Of a stretch of 64,000 bases of DNA, positions 60,268-64,000 are shown piece after piece. Position 1 is the first letter of the stretch. Each line of letters begins with the position of its first letter. This DNA is from Streptomyces bungoensis. Its GTDB lineage: Bacteria; Actinomycetota; Actinomycetes; Streptomycetales; Streptomycetaceae. The position numbers and the translations under genes are program-made. Location: positions 20,204 through 84,203 of the forward strand of contig NZ_KQ948857.1 of the NCBI RefSeq assembly GCF_001514215.1, in the 5' to 3' direction. The notes under the pieces were generated by a model. The model did not search any database and had not been told where the DNA came from. It saw nothing but the letters and a program-made list of their open reading frames with translations.

Positions 60268-62799
60268 ATGGTGATGCTGCGGTACGCCCTGCGGACCGTC
60301 CGCGCGCGCAAGGCGGGCTTCCTCGGTGCCTTCCTCGCCCTGATGTGCGCGTCCGCGCTGATCACCGCGTGCGGCACGCTCCTCGAGACGGGGCTGCGCG
60401 GCACCATCCGGACCGAGCGCTACGCGGCGGCCCCGGTCGTGGTCTCCGCCGACCAGAACGTCCACCGGACCACGGTCAAGCGGAAGCACGGCAAGACCAA
60501 GGTCAAGCACAAGGCGAAGCCCCTCGCCGAGCGCGCCTGGCTGCCGGCCGGCCTCGGGCGCACCCTGGCCGGTACGCCGGGCGTCGCCCGGGTCGTCCCG
60601 GAACTGACCTTCCCGGCCGTGCCGTTGCCCCCGGACGGCACCGGTGGCAGGACCGCCTACGGGCACGCCTGGGAGTCCGCGGCGCTCACCCCGTACCGGC
60701 TCACCGCCGGCCGCGCCCCCACGGCCGGCACCGATGTGGTGATCGACCGCTACCTCGCCGAGCGCGGCCGGCTGGAACCCGGTGACCGCCTCACCGTGCA
60801 GTCGACGCGGGCGCCGCGCACCTACCGCGTGAGCGGTGTCGCCGCCCCGGCCACGGCCGTCCGCCACCAGACGTCCCTCTTCTTCTCCGCCGCCGAGGCC
60901 CGCCGGCTCGCCGGCCACCCCGGGCAGGTCACCGCGTTCGGGGTGACCGCCGGCGCGGGCACGGACCCGGCCCGGCTGCGGCAGGCCGTGGCCGAGGCGG
61001 TGCACGGCACCGGGGCCCGGGTCAGCACGGGTGACGACCGTGGCGCGGTGGAGTTCCTGGACGCGGCCGCCGCCCGCGTCAGGCTGGTCAGCATGGGCGG
61101 CGCGATGGGCGGCACCTCGCTGCTCGTCGCGGTCCTGGTGGTCGTCGGCACCTTCGCGCTCTCCGTCCAGCAGCGCCACCGCGAACTCGCCCTGCTGCGC
61201 GCCGTCGCCGCCACCTCCGGGCAGATCCGCAGGCTTCTCGGACGGGAGGCCCTGATCGTCGGAGCGGGCGCGGGGACGGCCGGGGCCCTGCTGGGGCTCG
61301 TCCTGGGCCGCTGGTTGTACGACCGGTTCGTCGCCCTGGGCGCCGTCCCGGCCACGCTGCAGCACACCGCCGGTGTCCTCCCGCCGCTCGCGGCCGTCGC
61401 CGCGACCCTGGCCGGCGCCTGGGCCGCCGCGCGGATCGCCTCGCGACGGGTCGCCCGGATCCGCCCGGCCGAGGCACTCGCCGAGGCCCGGACCGAGCGC
61501 GCCCGGCCCGCCTGGGGCCGTCTCCTCGCCGGACTGCTGCTGCTCGCCGGGGGCGCCGTCCTCGTGGCCGTGCTCGGTGTCCTGCGCACCGAGGCCGCCT
61601 CGACACCGGTGACGTTCCTCGCCGTCGTCGTCCTGTCCACCGCCGTCGCCCTGCTCGGGCCGCTCCTGGTCCGGGCGGCCGCCCTGCTCCTGACCGGCCC
61701 GCTGCGGCTGACCGGCCACGGTGGCCGGCTCGCCACCGCCAACCTGCGCGGGAACGCCGCCCGGATGGCCTCCGTCGTCACGCCCCTCACCCTGCTCATC
61801 GGCATGACCTGCACGGTGCTGTTCGTGCAGCCCACCCTCGACGGCGCGGCCCGCGCGCAGACCCGTGCGGGCGTCCGCGCCGACTGGGTGGTGGCCTCCC
61901 GGGGGCCCGGGGTCCCGTCCGAGGCGGCACGGCGGCTGCGCACGGGCGGCGCCGCCGTCACCGAGGTGGTCCGGACGACCGTGCGGGTCGGCCTGGACAA
62001 GTACGCGGCCCAGGGCGTCACCCCGGCCGGCCTCACCCGCACCTGGGACCCGGGCGTCACCGCCGGCTCCCTCCACGGGCTCGGCGAGCACACCGTGGCG
62101 GTGAGCGAACTGGCTGCGGACCAGTTGCACCTGAAGCCCGGAAGCACGCTGAAGCTGACGCTCGGTGACGGCACGCCCGCCACGCTCACCGTCGCCGCGC
62201 TCTACTCCCGGGGTCTCGGCTTCGGAGACCTCACCTTCGCCCACGACCTGCTCGCCCGCCACGTCGACAACCCGCTCTCCCCCTCCCTGCTCGTCAGCAC
62301 GGACCGTACACAGACACAACTCGCGACTACCCTGCGTGAGTTCCCGGGGCTGGAAGTCCTCTCCCCGGCCGCCGCCGACTCGGTGCAGGCGCGGCGCGAG
62401 CGGACGAGCGGGGAGGTCAACCTCTTCGCCATGGGACTCGTGCTGGCCTTCACGGCCATCGCCGTGGTCAACACCCTCGCCATGTCGGTGTCCGAGCGGG
62501 TCCGGGAGTTCGCGCTGCTGCGTCTCGCCGGGGCGACGCGCCGTCAGGTGCTGCGCATGCTGCGCCGGGAGGCCCTGTCGGTCCTGCTTCTCGCCACGAC
62601 CCTCGGCAGCGCCATCGCCCTGGCCGTCCTGACCTCGTTCAGTGTCGGGATGACGGGCCGGGCGGCTCCGGCGGTCGCTCCCCTCGGCTACGTCACCGTG
62701 GTCGCCGGGGCCGGGCTCCTCGCGCTCGTCGCGACCGCCCTGCCCGGGCGGGTGGCGCTGCGGGTCCGGGCGGTGACGGTGGCGACCGCCAAGGAGTGA
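60268..62799 (+). CDS. FtsX-family ABC exporter permease, ATPase not adjacent
   Basis: 843 residues. The arrangement is the MacB/FtsX pattern: a first span at 18-38 (FLGAFLALMCASALITACG), a large extracytoplasmic loop, spans near 275, 320 and 365, then a second half with the same layout ending in spans near 720-835. LLRAVAATSGQIRRLLGREA and LLRLAGATRRQVLRMLRREA are the paired cytoplasmic coupling motifs. A typical partner ATPase is not in this window downstream or upstream, so it must be supplied from elsewhere. GGAGAGGG precedes the ATG; a GTG and an ATG within six bases are alternatives. Confidence 0.87.
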   Translation: MVMLRYALRTVRARKAGFLGAFLALMCASALITACGTLLETGLRGTIRTERYAAAPVVVSADQNVHRTTVKRKHGKTKVKHKAKPLAERAWLPAGLGRTLAGTPGVARVVPELTFPAVPLPPDGTGGRTAYGHAWESAALTPYRLTAGRAPTAGTDVVIDRYLAERGRLEPGDRLTVQSTRAPRTYRVSGVAAPATAVRHQTSLFFSAAEARRLAGHPGQVTAFGVTAGAGTDPARLRQAVAEAVHGTGARVSTGDDRGAVEFLDAAAARVRLVSMGGAMGGTSLLVAVLVVVGTFALSVQQRHRELALLRAVAATSGQIRRLLGREALIVGAGAGTAGALLGLVLGRWLYDRFVALGAVPATLQHTAGVLPPLAAVAATLAGAWAAARIASRRVARIRPAEALAEARTERARPAWGRLLAGLLLLAGGAVLVAVLGVLRTEAASTPVTFLAVVVLSTAVALLGPLLVRAAALLLTGPLRLTGHGGRLATANLRGNAARMASVVTPLTLLIGMTCTVLFVQPTLDGAARAQTRAGVRADWVVASRGPGVPSEAARRLRTGGAAVTEVVRTTVRVGLDKYAAQGVTPAGLTRTWDPGVTAGSLHGLGEHTVAVSELAADQLHLKPGSTLKLTLGDGTPATLTVAALYSRGLGFGDLTFAHDLLARHVDNPLSPSLLVSTDRTQTQLATTLREFPGLEVLSPAAADSVQARRERTSGEVNLFAMGLVLAFTAIAVVNTLAMSVSERVREFALLRLAGATRRQVLRMLRREALSVLLLATTLGSAIALAVLTSFSVGMTGRAAPAVAPLGYVTVVAGAGLLALVATALPGRVALRVRAVTVATAKE

Positions 62800-62827
62800 G
62801 CGGCCGCCCCCGCGACCCACTGGGTGA

Positions 62828-63460
62828 TCACGACCGTGGGCCCGCCGCCAGCTGCTCCACCCCGGCCGTCAGCGCCGCCACCACCGGCCGCGGGGGCCGG
62901 TCCGGTACCCCGGTGGTCTCGCCGGGGTGCTCGGTCCGTGCCCGCAGCGGGAGTTCGAGCTGGACCCCGCCCGCCCGGGTCAGGTTCACCGGGTTGCGGG
63001 GGTGCAGGCCGCGCAACCCGGGCGGGATGGCGTCGAGGTCGGTCACGGCGTCGAAGGCCGGGGCCAGCCGGACGAGGGCGGCGGCCAGGGTCAGGGCCGC
63101 CGCGCGGTGGGTGCCGCCGAGGAAGATCGCTCGGGTGGCCGTGGGGCGCAGGTGGCCGTGGAGGGAGACGGTCAGGGTGACGTGGGAGAGGAAGGTCTTC
63201 AGGGCGCCGCAGTGCGGGACGGCCATCCGGGGGGAGGGGATGTGCACCGGGGGTCCGGCCGGCTGGGTGAAGACGAGGGCGGTGGCGCCGGTGCGGGCCG
63301 CGACCTCCTGGGCCAGTTCCGCGGTGCCGCCCTCCGTGCTGCCGTGCAGGGCGAGCAGCCCGACGTCCGAACGGAGGGTCAGGGACGCCAGGAACTCCGC
63401 GCCCTCGATCGTCACCGTCTCGCTGATCCCGCTCGTCCCGTCCGTCCCGCCGCGCGCCAT
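62828..63460 (-). CDS. Poly-gamma-glutamate hydrolase family protein
   Basis: 210 residues. LLALHGSTEGGTAELAQEVA near the N-terminus and SLHGHL further in match the phage/Bacillus poly-gamma-glutamate hydrolase family (PF05908), which uses zinc-coordinating His/Glu residues. FLGGTHRAAALTLAAAL is another family strand. No signal peptide is visible, so the enzyme would be cytoplasmic; gamma-glutamyl peptides or unknown amides may be the substrate. It is immediately upstream of nothing in an evident operon; the next gene on the same strand ends 21 bases away. Confidence 0.82.
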   Translation of the reverse strand: MARGGTDGTSGISETVTIEGAEFLASLTLRSDVGLLALHGSTEGGTAELAQEVAARTGATALVFTQPAGPPVHIPSPRMAVPHCGALKTFLSHVTLTVSLHGHLRPTATRAIFLGGTHRAAALTLAAALVRLAPAFDAVTDLDAIPPGLRGLHPRNPVNLTRAGGVQLELPLRARTEHPGETTGVPDRPPRPVVAALTAGVEQLAAGPRS

Positions 63461-63481
63461 CCCGCCCTCTCCCGGGCGCCG

Positions 63482-64000
63482 CTACCGCACCACCCGTACC
63501 GCCTTGGAGACGGTCACCTGGTCCACGTCCGACACCCGCACCGTCGCCTTCATGGTCCATGTCCCCGGCATCGGCAGGTTGAACGAGTTCGCCGCCCAGT
63601 AGCCGCCCCGGTCGGTGACCGCCGTGTCCAGGGGGCCGATCCGCCGGGCGGGCAGGGTCAGGGTTATGCGCAGTTCCGGGATGGAGGCCAGGCCGCCGTC
63701 GGGGCCGTAGACCACCGCCTGGACGGAGTTCACGCCGACCCGGCCGGAATCCAGGGTGATCTGCACCTTGCCGTGGCCGCCGGGCCCGCCGACGTCGAAG
63801 GGGATCGTGGTGACGGAGGCGGTCGGGATGCCGGCCGGTGCCGCCCCGGCCCGCGCCGCCTCGTCGGCCGCCCGGCCGGGCAGCGTGCCCGTCAGCTGGG
63901 TCGTCAGGACGAGGACGACGACCCCCACCGCCATCTCCGCCAGCACCGAGCGGCGCAGCCGCTCCGGCAGTGGCTCGGCCGGGGGCGGCGACTCGCCCGA
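63482..64000 (-). CDS. C-terminal part of a CopD/CopC-like membrane protein, cut by window edge
   Basis: 173 codons are present; the N-terminal part lies beyond the window. A membrane span (AVGVVVLVLTTQLTGTLPG) is preceded by LRRSVLAEM, the usual end of a CopD copper-uptake domain. The remaining 115 residues form a YtkA/CopC-like beta domain (ITLTLPARRIGPLDTAVTDR, MPGTWTMKATVRVSDVDQ). Full-length relatives in Streptomyces are CopC-CopD fusions for copper trafficking. The reading frame stays open to the last base. Confidence 0.8.
   Translation of the reverse strand, partial: SGESPPPAEPLPERLRRSVLAEMAVGVVVLVLTTQLTGTLPGRAADEAARAGAAPAGIPTASVTTIPFDVGGPGGHGKVQITLDSGRVGVNSVQAVVYGPDGGLASIPELRITLTLPARRIGPLDTAVTDRGGYWAANSFNLPMPGTWTMKATVRVSDVDQVTVSKAVRVVR

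Overview
The window is high-G+C actinobacterial DNA that I assign to a Streptomyces chromosome. GTG starts, 4-base stop/start overlaps, no encoded CCA on nearly all tRNAs, and the gene order bldC - vdh - DUF3073 - purM/purF - purL/Q/S - lsr2 - purC - purD - dnaX - SRP RNA all fit the conserved Streptomyces core region known from S. coelicolor.

Layout. 0-5 kb: a c-di-AMP (ydaO-type) riboswitch with the start of its downstream gene, initiator tRNA, a MarR / GTP cyclohydrolase II / domain-swapped RibD trio sharing palindromic operators, an amino-acid permease and tRNA-Lys. 5-22.2 kb: a thiopeptide (thiazolyl peptide) gene cluster, all on the minus strand, ending at a strong hairpin beside tRNA-Lys. 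The 57-residue precursor (21983-22156) has the core STNCFCYICCSCSSN, which I recognise as that of GE37468, an EF-Tu inhibitor. Downstream come a drug-type ABC exporter, split LanB-type dehydratase (two genes), [4+2] pyridine synthase, azoline dehydrogenase, leader-binding partner protein, YcaO cyclodehydratase, the P450 that matches GetJ, a large nitroreductase-like protein of unknown role, a TetR regulator and an M20 amidohydrolase. From the dehydratase to the amidohydrolase every stop overlaps the next start, so the last ten genes read as one translationally coupled operon.

22.4-35 kb: HEAT-repeat protein, PAP2 membrane protein, an aldo/keto-reductase pseudogene, DEAD-box helicase with an Arg-rich repeat tail, small secreted/metal proteins, a tRNA-Phe/Asp/Glu group, metallophosphoesterase, HrpA-type helicase and a second tRNA-Asp followed by a partial duplicate of its 3' end. 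35-64 kb: core genes, including bldC, valine dehydrogenase, seven purine-biosynthesis genes (purM, F, L, Q, S, C, D), lsr2, three tRNA-Gly genes, dnaX, SRP RNA and tRNA-Ser, then a more variable stretch (VOC protein, lipoprotein, amidase, FtsX-type permease without an ATPase, poly-gamma-glutamate hydrolase and the C-terminal part of a CopD-like protein cut by the window edge).

How it works together: GetA is made first, behind two hairpins that probably limit read-through into the enzymes. The YcaO protein with its partner and the SagB-type dehydrogenase turn cysteines into thiazoles, the LanB pair makes dehydroalanines by tRNA-Glu-dependent chemistry, the pyridine synthase closes the macrocycle and releases the leader, and the P450 remodels Ile8. 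The ABC pair is the only obvious export/immunity function.
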